Positions 34,601 through 40,030 of a DNA stretch of 48,280 nucleotides are shown one piece after another. How positions within the stretch are numbered: position 1 is the stretch's first letter; each line of letters starts with the position of its first letter. The notes under the pieces are model-generated. The model made no database searches. It saw nothing but the letters and a program-made list of their open reading frames with translations, and had not been told where the DNA came from. The stretch comes from Tritrichomonas foetus. Its lineage: Eukaryota; Parabasalia; Tritrichomonadida; Tritrichomonadidae. Where the stretch lies: assembly GCA_001839685.1 (NCBI GenBank), contig MLAK01000768.1, forward strand, positions 1,262-49,541, in the 5' to 3' direction. The position numbers were made by a program, and so were the translations under genes.

Positions 34601-34785
34601 GTTATCCAACATCAACAACTCAATCTAATGAAATCAATACAGACGAAAACAACGAAGAACAAATTTGGGATGGAAATGAAGTTTATCAATCACAAGAAAA
34701 TCCATTATTTGATGGAGAAGGAGACGGAGAAGATGAATTTGATGAAGATCAAATGAACAATGATTTTGAAGAAAGCTGGGGTTAA
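19675..34785 (+). CDS. giant Pmp-like beta-helix surface protein (5,036 aa)
   Basis: A single uninterrupted frame encodes a predicted surface protein. A short hydrophobic N-terminus (MFLFLIALRFL) may be a signal peptide. About 4,800 residues follow of C-x-F-x2-N and GGA(I/L/F) motifs, the Pmp-type right-handed parallel beta-helix. From about residue 648 a GGGSG(I/L)W-type motif recurs twelve times (21616, 22837, 24436, 25588, 26758, 27946, 28873, 29764, 30589, 31483, 32467, 33358), marking super-repeats of 275-533 residues. Late modules have alternating GGAFAYG, GGALWI and GGAIYI turns. A Pro/Thr stalk spans about 4825-4905, one membrane helix about 4937-4963, and a 73-residue acidic tail carries NPLF at 5009-5012. 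Pmp-like proteins in trichomonads are candidate adhesins; that role is inferred. Many N bases give unknown residues but no frameshift. TAA AAA supplies the TAAA signal. Confidence 0.9.
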   Translation: MFLFLIALRFLNQNEIQRIVGAQVLTPTFTCPSKKEYLNENLNNGDNYVRCDQPTTVIFNHCIFTDMRVXTLFYLPKNPSLEMFNNTVNGGEASKVNLITVEXXXNXXAHVKIVGLTVTDFTTKQRSGYFNALLFLQSRKVHLEDIKIVYTDXTKSRPFLYVDQMVNESCNLSNISCYKITNYRSTDTDINAILIKASCQVHFNGGYFEDCLVGNQANEFFSVKGAEGSTIKNITFKKFNKNQALVKVDYPVSSTEFVFDGWHFENINTNYESGTAGISLVNKGYSTVTFRNCSFIKCTGSDKGPFIINDXFXXXTTFNWVDCVMVGTAXPNVDDGSLKEGLCITKDVXIKIENSKFXSLYCNRNEGVFNFPNILNNDVSFINCSFLDSKHYNFIYFHETNFKGSITFDSITYGNNMLLGSQRYFVSGKQPKSIILRNSNIPSITRYKEVVEFRLFEVTNADCQISIENTTISSTPHALSKGFLLSTSSSVSIRDSNFTDLTFSTGKFISCSCTNIAINNCNFQNINCNGGYFINSTEANIDATKDISIIIQNCNFTNIPSSKLGGSISIYLHNPDNLNEMKFQNLIFLNCESAVFLQFSQDKPLSNCLFENITSDNILITVKSQTNIPEITVDHFIFRNVSSTSQYGGGCPFWASGFNKVTFTECEWHNNHALHEESKADQLRGNHQNGEGGGLQFGYHEDLYDTELEFTECKFINNQADSYGGALAVLTIKPLTIVNCEFINNRAGLQDIANERGYGGALYISSGFTHSGLPKSLLLEDKSQNMMPTVDITGSRFINNNAKDGHAIYVRGCQDTEINLNGGNIVTDNGHDKFAIVCDSPNIELGDVIFNYTDPSSASDPIDFPEGSEAVWRDLVISNADDEPNGDGNAINVKPKLKSALIDNCTLIDCGTSGYVIKVYSTPFTITNSRIIFNNSAKSCCGLGIFEPGAITVDGCHFVKCKNEAEEEGSAGIFYQPKNTNTRVAETLTLSNSRFEQMTGKGYCCINLIVSSFSTENITIINNKNVQNTCLLKCQENVVFNKWIFSHNSISSASGGGSGLVINNAESSSVNIEFSSCEWTLNKATNGDGGAFVCGSTKENANIGFTFRDCTFSYNSAVDKDSQGGALSIKSTQDCIIDNXTFIDNXANXXGGAIYINTDAYTKENGXFSIKIEKCHFTENNGGSDGHAIYCTGSSASITVDKKCTFINNGANXGSTVYSSSPNFDIKNCQFNITVTLMKSKSRGITLSTTGAVELENLIFDGCQTIQKTGEEQHGGAILLKSPNDNSQVEEYSIKNCQFINCKAVGNGGAIYINSNVQELVLQNTIFTRCSAPWQGQAIYIGPKVQKVNISXDIKFINITGSWSIILSECPNLIVDSLKFKHINEEDYMAKAIFVRAGNADIQNVFFDRCRGGXEVGPNVESATIQNCIFSNCFDTFDGSVNKIQNKKCTFSNNIINYSSNAEGQSMRGIEVTSDGNIDISYNKLIKGRGYTTVENRRETNRGVLTVLCSKINFTGELNIHHNLIQECGDVKSSXLYIDTVGTLKFEHNEINNCPISDYSMHIVNIPVXTFTFRNLTYKNSGSGSKCGGGLGIWITFKSKVEQNSRKIEFIGCTFENNTVKGQXGIGGAFSLGDCSNKXIEQTYQDCLFIENKAEKYGGALGFLSDAAFTIRNCTFXXNIAGSLSTNNNIKGGAIYVSGVSTGSIQNCTFTGNQALRDFHGNAIYIESSSTKINISTNCQFIDNGDSDTFNGYTIVSNAASFEFTTNTVQFTDIKLSSSAILLSGSGSSKISSSFIKCNXANNNGNAIHIGKNVTSAIFENCNFESCGNGNTKYTIWNEGKTTIINECDFTYSDXSKXAAIKVISNGNHTITNCNIENSDSNDGALYYNPSVSITGVTQKLVLQNIIFDSPNGEYPTALNLFLSFTNYDIDHITVQNSKSGKTTCLLTFNTIKEFTFDSFVFKGNVGNQEFGGGGGLKIDSENEIKITFIDCVFQNNEAQAEAKVPDNQKGRGGASQIGFESSSTKLDLTFMGCEFTSNKAKYEGGAISLSTNYAVSIDNCTFIKKTSQDKGGALHINPDYNIHTPYMPSCTITGCKFDNNDATSGTAIYFMKGQETEIEIGENNQFNNNVANKNVIESECSHLLVXDGIFGSSEQEIQSNILFLTGKGNSEIDNCAFTRISMGNSNSLGSAIRVDSEVTGVHIHHCQFVDCGKLGFAIRVSGSPLLFENNTISCTAPQEKHGGLCINAGGKIEVLNSSFTRTKSGEINEDPHITSLFLKSTGINEDITIKDLNFSECLGINQRCFNIYAWKPFTFSNIIVKDSPLGNYLGGISFGGHATSEDVFVFDNCKWINNICNSDYGGGSGLWLVNEKQLMEMKFVNCEFKGNHHTTKGGAFHDGHSQTISNMKLNFQSCQFIDNTAGTYGGALAIETTGNLVIDGCSFTSNTAQKGGGAIFIHPEDENNASMANAVLTQNTFNDNVVNSTRGILIYIEKGSTTTITIEGSNSLTNKGEKGTMIYSECGNLQLNSATFDFQGKGAKSFRALELGNSSGTTISKXXFIGTSFPGQEGQAIYAHRANFVAINETKIIDCGSPGQNYYVIYSDSHRFFFEKSSLTFTSTTSKSSSPTTTTAATKSSPGIFIKQRSTVHLLDSTISNINSDVSKGGGLCYGTGSNVTLEDKCNLTIEGTTFQNIIAKNGRAIFTDSARFTTFRNCTIRDMPDGXYIVTIGHKSVNXTSSAVIEDVSFINNRCYVTDGGGGIGLWYSQVNKLILSNCRFIKNVLTARNANGGALGYAVSGNITMVELEFSNCFFKDNQVQEGCNGSALYISSASKPVSILDCQFNYTIASALNGGAXYIESNCKDVLIDGCDFTGMKIKGSGKGHAIYINNMINTVKINDCRFVDNYHQYSRDISVIYSVGKXLELTGSTITFSKASYSTSCRGLLVFSRSSLIVRDTLFENCWIEDQAKKEWGAGLCYSNRETFLHDFENEYVELXHVTFDNCECPNGRALYGGCTTESHFSFVTFQNITHRKENIITWSYSKSPISYCKLDQCSFINLSSNAVDGGGCGLWMGDVAVTDFXICKFQNIVSGTNGGAFSFYENSRLKKQSFVFYKCLFDNNKAADNCKGGALYIQITGTVNITNCNFTSNTVKGSGAAIYXTNTCXXVYMXNTEFHHNTENVKGRGNAISLATGLKLVTINKCTFVDCGTTGWTVESNSTDLTIQESKFRFTKYEVXSRGIRIFETSILNLLNSTFYGCHSTELLLNAGGGIYYDGLKNTQQQESINIIGTTFENNTAQNGCAMLLNINEVPVLKDNIFKNHHCGKFILSVFENSLITEDITLDNCVFENNKFTSATESNPDGGGSGIWIAPKNEDTDSSFQIVLKDCRFKDNECNLYGGAIAYGESGTLRNALLTFTGCIFENNHASGKTGGALWINTAVLCIIEGCTFMNNNIXNSXEQLGNALYFGSRSLVMIXDXXIHNNGDSGSCIVFDGKEISMEDTTVSFDFTNVSSRGIHFRNKAVIDINECXFTKCSGRKSGNNCGGALLFQEDIQTNNQFSITIEQTVFDNNTAANGAALLINSSTVPIIQARTIKNHQEGNYIFSIFFTIYQMVFELTDCIFEANSXHNSKDKLDSGGSGIWISNAXEIAQGRLIQIYMSGTIFRNNVAPYYGGAFAYGQSXTVVXTELYFNGCTFDGNTAEGGQGXALYLITRAXYEIQYCTFRNNVAAGENGQGGSIMIDTPAPIVTISFSXFIMETAASGGNSIYVAKQSARVLLSDNTFVDCGISKDVVTIESIIGGIDGNRFEFATTSESCRALNIRQSGTFEIKNNHFIRCKADNGACVIYTNEMNGKEEEVLSFLENTFEGCLVTGKGCAMYLIVKDIPTFVKNTIXSCKGGFLNVYIQFTTQIXEFXIDEWNFEQNYHLNSQNXEDGGGSGFWVENSNSQPINLTFQNCQFTKNVAAYAGGALSYGRXSIFQNSFLTIENCVFNSXNVKGEYGGALWIGTKTELFINNCNFTNNKALGVKGEYGGALWIGTKTELFINNCNFTNNKALGVKGEYGGAIYFDESSTTKVTIQNTFFTKNSAIDSNVLHLTSNLKTISXENCELINNGNLGSNIKSYSSXLIISNSFIGFEAYSLTNRGIEILSKSKLXVNACNISYCNAGEGEGGGIYYKVTNGTQNEESITIENTTFTNCKGTNGVALMLWTTYGITFNNNTIKDCRNGAFICSVIVSDYVDNFDINDCTFRHNMKNNPTKLEDGGGSGIWMANSNKTLGRYCAIXFNNCKFIENTARNVGGAFAYGRSATIYNTKLEFNTCTFSDNNAKGKEAGALWLCTIQPILIIDCIFKRNKATGXGAYGGAIVIDSNSTSINIQXCTFDNNKAKDGNAIYIKKXVKDINXTECTIDNCGTYGSVINVESKSCNIDTCYIKFTQSTASCRGINFTTKCIASVRDTHFINCKTTGEGGGILYDNVYQTTDSELLLIEGCLFENCQGGNGSALLARLTTPIHLRNNLFWRQTNGKFIISVFYTSYINETIVEDCYFEHNSFTASVSSXDGGGSGIWIANDGKVAPTGSFEKLTFIGCTWTNNTANTFGGALAYGDSLTLKEIILDFSECNFVENHAKLQFGGALYIVTNNTLTISDCFFDGNTAAQXGGALYFSKSGNVEVRDSKFARNKADXAGAIYCDGRNKVIFDSLIINDNXAXNKSPSLAIVNLGGNEDIEINNCKFNFNXVVGQTQIEISGSNPNSTRVIRFNDNCFTHSGDEIETSVTXIXSTMTDGSIIFNKGXCFDLIQARSINVHNDTNLEIPIGIFNCQTYSVPEITSLPPTNLPTASPAPTPEPTPLPTGQLPDPTPKPTLTTETPFTRPSETLSNQPTTIPSIQPTTIPSIQPTTNPSTSSGNEPETNTIDQSSTDKDDTNTDSGNNRSKKIGLIAGIVIAILVIVIVIIVLIWMLVINRNXNNNNLNDNSYPTSTTQSNEINTDENNEEQIWDGNEVYQSQENPLFDGEGDGEDEFDEDQMNNDFEESWG
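31666..31872 (+). repeat. exact 93-bp tandem duplication inside the giant gene
   Basis: Units 31666-31758 and 31759-31851 are identical, and a third begins at 31852 before diverging. Each unit encodes 31 residues (VKGEYGGALWIG to NNKALG), one beta-helix turn pair, so the frame is kept. It is either a very recent slippage or unequal exchange, or an assembly artefact. Confidence 0.85.
34150..34390 (+). repeat. coding repeat: Pro/Thr-rich stalk of the giant protein
   Basis: Low-complexity codons for Pro, Thr and Ser, including TPEPTPLP and two copies of the 8-residue unit QPTTIPSI (24-bp repeat), form an extended, probably O-glycosylated stalk that holds the beta-helix away from the membrane. 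Confidence 0.75.
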
Positions 34786-34888
34786 AAAAAATACGAATTA
34801 AGTAAAACAATTCTTAATAGTTTTTTATTTCATAAATATATTTCTGCTAAATTCCATATCCAGTTATGACAGATCCTTTTTCAAATAT

Positions 34889-34953
<65 letters not shown>

Positions 34954-35043
34954 GGCAATCGTAATTGACACGGATTGTTATTGACACGGGAGGTTTAGGT
35001 CAATTAACCGTCTAATTGACCATCGATGTAAAAAATGGAAAAT
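34786..35043. other. 63-nt poly-T tract and 9-bp palindrome
   Basis: After the giant gene's 3' untranslated region an uninterrupted T run covers 34890-34952. It is followed by GGGCAATC, two copies of ATTGACACGG (34968-34977, 34980-34989) and a 9-bp palindrome (GGTCAATTA 34998-35006, TAATTGACC 35013-35021, 6-nt loop). These abut the truncated gene fragment. They may mark a retroposition or repair junction or an assembly join. Confidence 0.6.
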
Positions 35044-35498
35044 CATGGAAACCATTTACCTTTTCAAATATTATCGTCAAAGATTCGCCATTAGGAAATT
35101 ATCTTGGTGGAATTTCATTTGGTGGTCATGCAACGAGTGAAGATGTCTTTGTCTTTGACAATTGTAAATGGATTAACAATATATGTAACTCAGATTATGG
35201 AGGAGGTTCAGGTTTATGGCTTGTTAACGAAAAACAATTAATGGAAATGAAATTCGTAAATTGTGAATTTAAAGGTAACCATCATACAACTAAAGGAGGT
35301 GCATTCCATGATGGACATTCACAAACAATATCTAATATGAAATTGAATTTCCAAAGTTGTCAATTTATCGATAATACTGCAGGTACATATGGTGGTGCGT
35401 TAGCTATTGAAACGACTGGTAATTTAGTCATTGATGGTTGTTCATTTACATCAAATACTGCCAAAGAAGGTGGTGGTGCTATTTTCATTCACCCAGAA
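35044..35498 (+). pseudogene. internal fragment of a Pmp-like gene (duplicate of 26603-27057)
   Basis: This 455-bp block matches the giant gene at 26603-27057 (residues about 2310-2461, including one GGGSGLW motif) at nearly every base. Four differences cluster within 10 bp near its 3' end (about 35459-35467). The frame runs on to a stop at 35526-35528 but has no promoter, signal peptide or natural start. The clustered differences followed by renewed identity suggest the fragment comes from, or was converted by, a close paralogue rather than being a simple copy. Confidence 0.88.
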
Positions 35499-35647
35499 TA
35501 CATCAACATTATATCTCAATTTTCATGATGATCCCTTCTAAATGATATATATATCATAATTTGTGATAAAAAAAAAATAATCATAATAATCATATGCTCA
35601 TAATGTTTATTCAGTAGCAAAGAATCTTAAAATAAAAATATTAAAGC

Positions 35648-38600
35648 TTATACAAACACATCACTCACTAAGAAATACATCAAACAAGAAAACATTAAAA
35701 CAAAGAAAATTTGGAAGTCATCTTGAATCAGTTCAATAGATGTTGGTAACTTCACAACTTTTGGATTCAGATAGGCATATAACTGTCTTCTTGGCTTGAT
35801 TGTTGGATTTGAATCTTTCACAACAATTTCAGATTCATCCGCTTTGTCATCATTTTCTCCTTCAGATACCTCTTCATATTCATATTCTTCTTCTTCTTCT
35901 CCATTTTCTAGAGTATTGTTGTTCAGTTTCTCGATTTCTGATTTTTCTGAGTTGGAAATTTCTTTCTTTCTCAATTTTTTCATGCGCTTCAGATTGTGAT
36001 TTTGAGGGATTGGGAGTTGTAAAGAAGTTTGAATTTGGTTTTGTAGTTTTTGCTGTTTTTTGAGAGCTTTTTCTGCTTCTTTTTGTTTTCGTCTTTTAAT
36101 TTTTTGGGTTTCTTCTTCTTCTTTTTGGATTCGAGCGAGTTCCTCTTTTCTTTTTTCTTCTTCAACTGCATCTTCTAGCATTCTTTCTATTTTCTTACAC
36201 TGTGTTTTAAGTTTTCGTATCTGTCGTTGTGTGGCCATATCTATTCCATTTATAGTGAGACGAAGTTCGTTGACTTCACTGGCGGATGAAGGGGAACAAA
36301 GTGAATTTTCTTGATTTCCAGGTATATGTGATTCTGAGTTGTTATTTTCATTAGCACCAAAACTCTCATTAACTTTTGGATGATTATTGTCATCAATTTT
36401 TTGAAGGTTTTCGATGTTTTCATGAGATATTTTTTCAGGATTCTTGTCCGTAACAATCTTAGCACTGATATCATTGATTCTGTCGAAAATTTTTTGATTG
36501 TTTTCTATGTTTGCCTCATATTGAGTGTTTACGACTTGATGAAGGATTTGGAACTCTTGTTTTAAGGAATCGAATAACTCGGCATCAACGAATAAATTCT
36601 TTAATTCACTTACTTTTTCAAATACTTCAATTTTGAGTTGTTCTGTAACCTTTTTTGTGGAAAATTGGGAGGTTTGAATTTCCTCGTGAATATTCGAAAA
36701 TTCATTATTTTGATTCTTCAGATTATTTTCGAGGTTTTGAATTTTGATCTTCAACATCTCAATGTCAGAAGCAATATTTAAATCAATTGCAACATTTTGT
36801 CTCTTTACACTATCATTTTTATCATCAATTTTATCATTATTATCGTTTGTATTATCACCTTTATTATTAGTTTGATTTATATTTTCTGATTTTTTCTTCC
36901 CTTTGTTATTACCATTATTATCGTTGCTATATTGATCACTGTTTTCATCCTGAATTTGAGTGTGAAGAGTCGCTAGTTTCTTTTGTACTTCAATTTCAGT
37001 TTTCATATTTTCAATTTCATTCCAAATTTTGGCTGTTTCTTGATCATTACTTTTTCTTTTTTCACAATGAAATTCTATTGAATCTAAGCGTCCATTTAAT
37101 TTTGAATAAGCTTGTTTGATTTCCTCATCTTTTTGTTTTAAGTGTTCTTTAATTTCGAAAATTTCTTCATCTGCGAAACTAGCCTGCTGGAGCTGACTTT
37201 TCATATCCATTAATTCATTTTCTATCTTTTGACTTAGTTCACCAATTGCCATTTGATTTGCATCAACTGATTGTGCAACAATTCGAGGACAGTCACATAA
37301 TTCTTTTGTAGTGGATTCTATTTTATCCTCAAGTTCGTTCATTCTCGTCATGAACTCTTCTCTGTCTGTCGAACTAATCATTTCAATATTTCTAAGGCGA
37401 CTTACAAGATTTGAACCGAGATCTTTCAATCTGAAATCATGTTCCTCTAACTCGTTGTGATGTTTATTGATGTCTTCTTTGTATACTTTGCATTTTTCAC
37501 CAAGATGTTCAAGTTTTGCTTTAACTTGTTCAAACTCAAGTGAAAATTCAGCCGCGATTGTTGCAACATCACTACCAATTGTGGCCATGTCGCTTTCGTT
37601 GCCGTTTGTTTGTGATAATATAGCAGCAATTTGTTGGTTTTGTTTCTTGATCTGTTCGTTATTGATTTTATTATGTTCTTCGTAGCTTCTTTGGAATTCT
37701 GTAAATGAATCATCAAGTTTCTTAAAAATCTCTCTAAATTCACTATCATTGGTTATTCTAGTTGATCGATCTTCTTCTATTTGTGAATGAAGTTCGGAGA
37801 TCATGATTCGAACTGATTCTTTGAAATTTTTATGCTTTTGTTTAATACTGTCAAGTCCATTCATGGAAACAAAAGTGTTGTACATTCTTCCCTTCAAATC
37901 TGCAACTTCATTAATTACTTCATTGTTACGTTCGTTGACTAAACCCATTTTTGTGTCTAGTTGATCATTAGAAGCTTTTAATAAATTTACTGTATCAGTC
38001 AAAGCATCAGCATACATTTGTAAAGCATTATCCAAACTTTTTTCATAATCGTTTAATTTTTGGTTAACTTTTTTCATAAACTCATTTAATTTGAGATCAC
38101 GAAGAACTTTTTTACCATTTGTATTATTTAAATCTTCTTCTTCCTCTTCCTCGTTTTCTTCTTTTTCTATATTAGCTTTAGTTTGAATTTGATTTTTAAT
38201 TTCAGTGTTTATTTGATTTTGCTTTTCTAGAATTTCTTTCATTTCATTGAGTTTTTGATTTAGAAATGAATCGTTTTTTTCTACTTTTGACTTTATGTTT
38301 GTAATTTCAGAAGATAATTTGTTTTCGATCTCTTTTCGTTGTTTATTTTCTGATTTGATTTGATTTTCAATATCTTTCACTTTTTCACTTGCATATTCAA
38401 TCTTTCTTTTCATTATTGAAAATTCGTTTTGAATTGAATTTATTTCATTTTTATGAATTTTAGAATTTTCGATTTCATTAATTTTCTTTTTGATTTCTTT
38501 AATTTCTTTGTATAATAATTTTTGAGTTTGTTTGAGAGAATTAAATTGAATATCATTCATTTTGGTTTCTTCATTAGAATTTTCGAAATTTTTAATAATA

Positions 38601-39325
38601 TCATTTTCCAGTGATTTTTGGTGAATTGTTTGGTTTAATATGTCTTCTTTCAAACTTTCTTTAAATTGTTCGAATTGCATTTTGAGTTCATTCAATTCAT
38701 TTTGCCTGAATTCTTCAAACATATTTTTGATTTCACCATATTTTTGTGAGTTTATTTGGTCTGTAGATTGGCCTTCATTGACATTATTTCTGAATTCATT
38801 GAATTTTGAAGAAAGTTCATCGTTTTGTGCTTGAATTTTTTCAATGGAACTTTTCTGTTTTTTGAATATAATTTCAATGCGATTCTCAAATTCCTTCTCA
38901 ATTTGTTTTTGAATTTGAGCGTTTATTTGGTCTTCGAATTTCGCAAAACTATTTGGCGAATTCTGAGCTTTTTGTTCAGCAATTTCCGTAATTTTTGTTG
39001 ATATTTCAAGCATTTTACCTTTGAAGTAAGATTTATCGACAAATTTATTCAAAAGTTCTTGCGGAATCTGATTTGGCGGTAAAATTTTCACTGGGCTTGT
39101 TGAAGCGTTCGCTATTTCGCTCCTTTCTTTCGCTTTTTGAGCTTCGTCGCTTTCAATTTTGGTACGGAGAAAACGAACAACTTTGCGTAAATGCTTTATA
39201 TAAGCAGAATTCTTTTCCACGCGCTCAACGAGGCCAGAAATTTGTGAGCCAAGCTCTCCATCAAATTCGAGTGAAGCAGAACCAACTGATGTGTTGTCGT
39301 CGTTTGTTTGGTCTGCTTTCGACAT
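35648..39325 (-). CDS. tail-anchored long coiled-coil protein (1,225 aa)
   Basis: The protein is dominated by Lys/Glu/Gln/Asn-rich heptad-like sequence from about residue 15 to 1150, predicted as long coiled coils. They are broken by an EEEEEEDL acidic patch, an Asn/Asp/Lys-rich low-complexity linker (around 830-860) and a second acidic patch (EEEEEYEYEE) near the end. The final 20 residues (about 1206-1225) are hydrophobic and end the protein, so it is a C-tail-anchored membrane protein. This architecture is shared by golgins, giantin-like tethers and some ER/nuclear-envelope proteins; no specific orthologue is recognised. The start is the ATG at 39325 (MSKADQT), 21 nt after the TCACTA initiator. 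An upstream GTG start at 39355 would lie before the Inr. The gene is antisense to, and sandwiched between, fragments of the giant gene. Confidence 0.82.
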   Translation of the reverse strand: MSKADQTNDDNTSVGSASLEFDGELGSQISGLVERVEKNSAYIKHLRKVVRFLRTKIESDEAQKAKERSEIANASTSPVKILPPNQIPQELLNKFVDKSYFKGKMLEISTKITEIAEQKAQNSPNSFAKFEDQINAQIQKQIEKEFENRIEIIFKKQKSSIEKIQAQNDELSSKFNEFRNNVNEGQSTDQINSQKYGEIKNMFEEFRQNELNELKMQFEQFKESLKEDILNQTIHQKSLENDIIKNFENSNEETKMNDIQFNSLKQTQKLLYKEIKEIKKKINEIENSKIHKNEINSIQNEFSIMKRKIEYASEKVKDIENQIKSENKQRKEIENKLSSEITNIKSKVEKNDSFLNQKLNEMKEILEKQNQINTEIKNQIQTKANIEKEENEEEEEEDLNNTNGKKVLRDLKLNEFMKKVNQKLNDYEKSLDNALQMYADALTDTVNLLKASNDQLDTKMGLVNERNNEVINEVADLKGRMYNTFVSMNGLDSIKQKHKNFKESVRIMISELHSQIEEDRSTRITNDSEFREIFKKLDDSFTEFQRSYEEHNKINNEQIKKQNQQIAAILSQTNGNESDMATIGSDVATIAAEFSLEFEQVKAKLEHLGEKCKVYKEDINKHHNELEEHDFRLKDLGSNLVSRLRNIEMISSTDREEFMTRMNELEDKIESTTKELCDCPRIVAQSVDANQMAIGELSQKIENELMDMKSQLQQASFADEEIFEIKEHLKQKDEEIKQAYSKLNGRLDSIEFHCEKRKSNDQETAKIWNEIENMKTEIEVQKKLATLHTQIQDENSDQYSNDNNGNNKGKKKSENINQTNNKGDNTNDNNDKIDDKNDSVKRQNVAIDLNIASDIEMLKIKIQNLENNLKNQNNEFSNIHEEIQTSQFSTKKVTEQLKIEVFEKVSELKNLFVDAELFDSLKQEFQILHQVVNTQYEANIENNQKIFDRINDISAKIVTDKNPEKISHENIENLQKIDDNNHPKVNESFGANENNNSESHIPGNQENSLCSPSSASEVNELRLTINGIDMATQRQIRKLKTQCKKIERMLEDAVEEEKRKEELARIQKEEEETQKIKRRKQKEAEKALKKQQKLQNQIQTSLQLPIPQNHNLKRMKKLRKKEISNSEKSEIEKLNNNTLENGEEEEEYEYEEVSEGENDDKADESEIVVKDSNPTIKPRRQLYAYLNPKVVKLPTSIELIQDDFQIFFVLMFSCLMYFLVSDVFV

Positions 39326-39706
39326 TTTTTCTTTTTTTATCTTAGTGAATTTCACAAGAGGTGGTTATATTTTAAGAATTTTTACGTTATTCATTAATTT
39401 CAATGAGTGCTCAAAAATAATTCATTACAAGTGTAAACTTTTTCAATAGTTACAGATAATCCATTCAAATAAAAAATTGATTTAAAAAAAAACGCTTTTT
39501 TCAAACTTTTCGTTTGATTGGTTTATTTTCTAAAAAGTAGACCTATAAGTTGTGATAAGTTGCAGCTTCGCTTCAACTTATCCCAACTCAAAATTCATGA
39601 ATGAGAAAACCAACGAAATCATAAATGAAATCATAAAAAATTAAATGAAAACACTAAAAATTTCATCAAACCCAAAATTTAACAATAAAAAATAATGCAA
39701 TAACTN
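39326..39706. other. promoter side of the coiled-coil gene, with a strong hairpin
   Basis: TCACTA on the minus strand at 39343-39348 is the likely initiator, 21 nt from the ATG. A perfect 9-bp inverted repeat (GATAAGTTG 39554-39562, CAACTTATC 39574-39582) with an additional 3-bp inner stem lies about 230 bp upstream. No gene seen. Confidence 0.55.
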
Positions 39707-40030
39707 GGAAATAATAGATCAAAGAAGATTGGATTAATTGCTGGAATTGTAATTGCAATTCTTGTTATCGTAATTGTAATTATTGTTCTTATATGGATGC
39801 TTGTTATAAATCGAAATTCNAATAATAATAATCTTAATGATAATAGTTATCCAACATCAACAACTCAATCTAATGAAATCAATACAGACGAAAACAACGA
39901 AGAACAAATTTGGGATGGAAATGAAGTTTATCAATCACAAGAAAATCCATTATTTGATGGAGAAGGAGANGGAGAAGATGAATTTGATGAAGATCAAATG
40001 AACAATGATTTTGAAGAAAGTTGGGGTTAA
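39707..40030 (+). pseudogene. 3'-terminal fragment of the giant Pmp-like gene (membrane helix and tail)
   Basis: This 324-bp block equals 34462-34785 of the giant gene except for a silent C-to-T near the end and an N, and stops matching at the stop codon. It encodes the juxtamembrane residues, membrane helix and acidic NPLF tail. An in-frame TAA precedes it at 39701-39703, and the only Met is inside the helix, so it cannot make a normal protein. Even the ambiguous base at 39820 corresponds to the N at 34575, 5,245 bp earlier. Confidence 0.9.

Noticed and set aside
39326..39355. GTG-initiated extension of the coiled-coil protein
   Set aside because: The TCACTA initiator at 39343-39348 falls inside it, and trichomonad genes start with ATG.
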